From: Prionace glauca
Taxonomy: Eukaryota; Chordata; Chondrichthyes; Carcharhiniformes; Carcharhinidae
Direction: 5' to 3'
Assembly: GCA_037974335.1 (NCBI GenBank)
Contig: CM075760.1
Span: 8,987,432-9,051,431 of the forward strand
Length of the DNA: 64,000 nucleotides
The notes beneath the pieces were generated by a model. The model was given only the letters and a program-made list of their open reading frames with translations. It was not told the DNA's origin and did no database searches. Below, piece after piece: positions 62,965 through 64,000 of this stretch. The position numbers and the translations under genes are program-made. Position 1 is the first letter of the stretch. Each line of letters starts with the position of its first letter.

Positions 62965-64000
62965 AAACAGAGAGAGAATGAGACGGAGCGAGAGAGAGAG
63001 AGAGAGACGGAGTGAGAGAGAGAGAGAAAGAGAGACAGAGTGAGAGAGAGAGATGGAGTGAGAGAGAGAGATGGAGTGAGAGAGAGAGATGGAGTGAGAG
63101 AGAGAGACGGAGTGAGAGAGAGAGAGAGAGAGAGACGGAGCGAGAGAGAGAGAGAGAGAGAGACGGAGTGAGAGAGAGAGAGAGACAGAATGAGAGAGAG
63201 AGAGAGATGGAGTGAGAGAGAGAGATGGAGTGAGAGAGAGAGATGGAGTGAGAGAGAGAGATGGAGTGAGAGAGAGAGACGGAGTGAGAGAGAGAGACGG
63301 AGTGAGAGAGAGAGACGGAGTGAGAGAGAGAGACGGAGTGAGAGAGAGAGACGGAGTGAGAGAGAGAGAGAGAGACGGAGCGAGAGAGAGAGAGAGAGAG
63401 AGACGGAGTGAGAGAGAGAGAGAGAGAGATGGAGTGAGAGAGAGAGATGGAGTGAGAGAGAGAGATGGAGTGAGAGAGAGATGGAGTGAGAGAGAGAGAT
63501 GGAGTGAGAGAGAGAGAGATGGAGTGAGAGAGAGATGGAGTGAGAGAGAGAGATGAAGTGAGAGAGAGAGAGAGAGACAGAGTGAGAGAGAGAGAGAGAG
63601 ACAGAATGAGAGAGAGATGGAGTGAGAGAGAGATGGAGTGAGAGAGAGATGGAGTGAGAGAGAGAGATGGAGTGAGAGAGAGAGATGGAGTGAGAGATAG
63701 AGATGGAGCGAGAGAGAGAGACGGAGTGAGAGAGAGAGACGGAGTGAGAGAGAGAGAGAGACGGAGCGAGAGAGAGAGAGAGAGACGGAGCGAGAGAGAG
63801 AGAGAGAGACGGAGTGAGAGAGAGAGAGAGACAGAATGAGAGTGAGAGAGAGATGGAGTGAGAGAGAGATGGAGTGAGAGAGAGATGGAGTGAGAGAGAG
63901 AGATGGAGTGAGAGAGAGAGATGGAGTGAGAGAGAGACCGTGAGAGAGAGATGGAGTGAGAGAGAGAGAGATGAAGTGAGAGAGAGAGAGAGAGACAGAG
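62965..64000 (+). repeat. GA-rich satellite to the window end
   Basis: Tandem GAGTGAGAGAGAGAGATG / GAGAGAGACGGAGTGA units of 18-20 bp with occasional pure (GA)n. Starts 9 bp outside the acceptor of the REC8 exon, so it fills the preceding intron. Arg/Glu frames are artefacts. Confidence 0.95.

Noticed and set aside
63012-63839. Arg/Glu repeat frames at the window end
   Set aside because: Produced by the GA satellite.

Overview
The window looks like cartilaginous-fish (shark or ray) nuclear DNA. The reasons are interspersed T-cell receptor V segments with leader introns and 23-bp-spacer recombination signals, heavy loading with CR1-clade LINEs, tRNA-derived SINEs whose tails match CR1 tails (HE1-like), Penelope-like elements with a GIY-YIG endonuclease, C2H2 zinc-finger genes, and long GA/CA/CT-rich satellites. 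No species can be named from sequence alone.

1-16 kb: a TCR alpha/delta-type V cluster in both orientations. Intact or apparently intact V segments lie at 1-286 (-, cut by the window edge), 1235-1709 (-), 4657-5542 (+), 9792-10219 (-) and 12932-13264 (-, no leader intron). Broken or partial V segments lie at 3140-3335 (+), about 4277-4425 (+), 9032-9311 (-), 13910-14184 (+) and 15602-15870 (-). No J, D or C segment was seen. CR1, SINE and Penelope-like copies are scattered between them, and one Penelope-like copy ends inside a V exon.

16-23 kb: mostly repeats, including a 2.4-kb CR1 with a nearly open ORF2 (16.4-18.8 kb), older CR1 pieces and a tRNA-Glu-like relic.

23.5-36 kb: a C2H2 zinc-finger cluster. 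One gene (+) has a CpG-rich NRF1/YY1-type promoter, an eight-copy 74-bp minisatellite carrying AP-1 sites at the start of intron 1, a middle exon, and an 11-finger coding exon (27131-28063). A zinc-finger pseudogene (-, 29.9-30.6 kb), two finger relics and a six-finger gene whose 3' end is replaced by a CR1 (35543-36085) follow.

36-43 kb: LINEs (CR1 and a second jockey-like LINE), two minisatellites born from a SINE and from a CR1 coding segment, a 542-bp near-perfect palindrome (41575-42116), and a Penelope-like 3' half.

43-64 kb: two host genes on the minus strand embedded in satellites. One is unrecognised (exons 45535-45916 and 43484-43584, matching splice phase). The other is the 3' end of a kleisin cohesin subunit, best read as REC8 (exons 62847-62956 and 55909-56003). 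The last REC8 intron holds a near-full-length CR1 (ORF1 with SGNH esterase, endonuclease, RT) into which a second CR1 has inserted. In mammals REC8 and the TCR alpha/delta locus are on the same chromosome arm, so the linkage fits. 46.0-49.55 kb is a pyrimidine-only satellite with a 900-bp higher-order duplication; long open frames there are artefacts.
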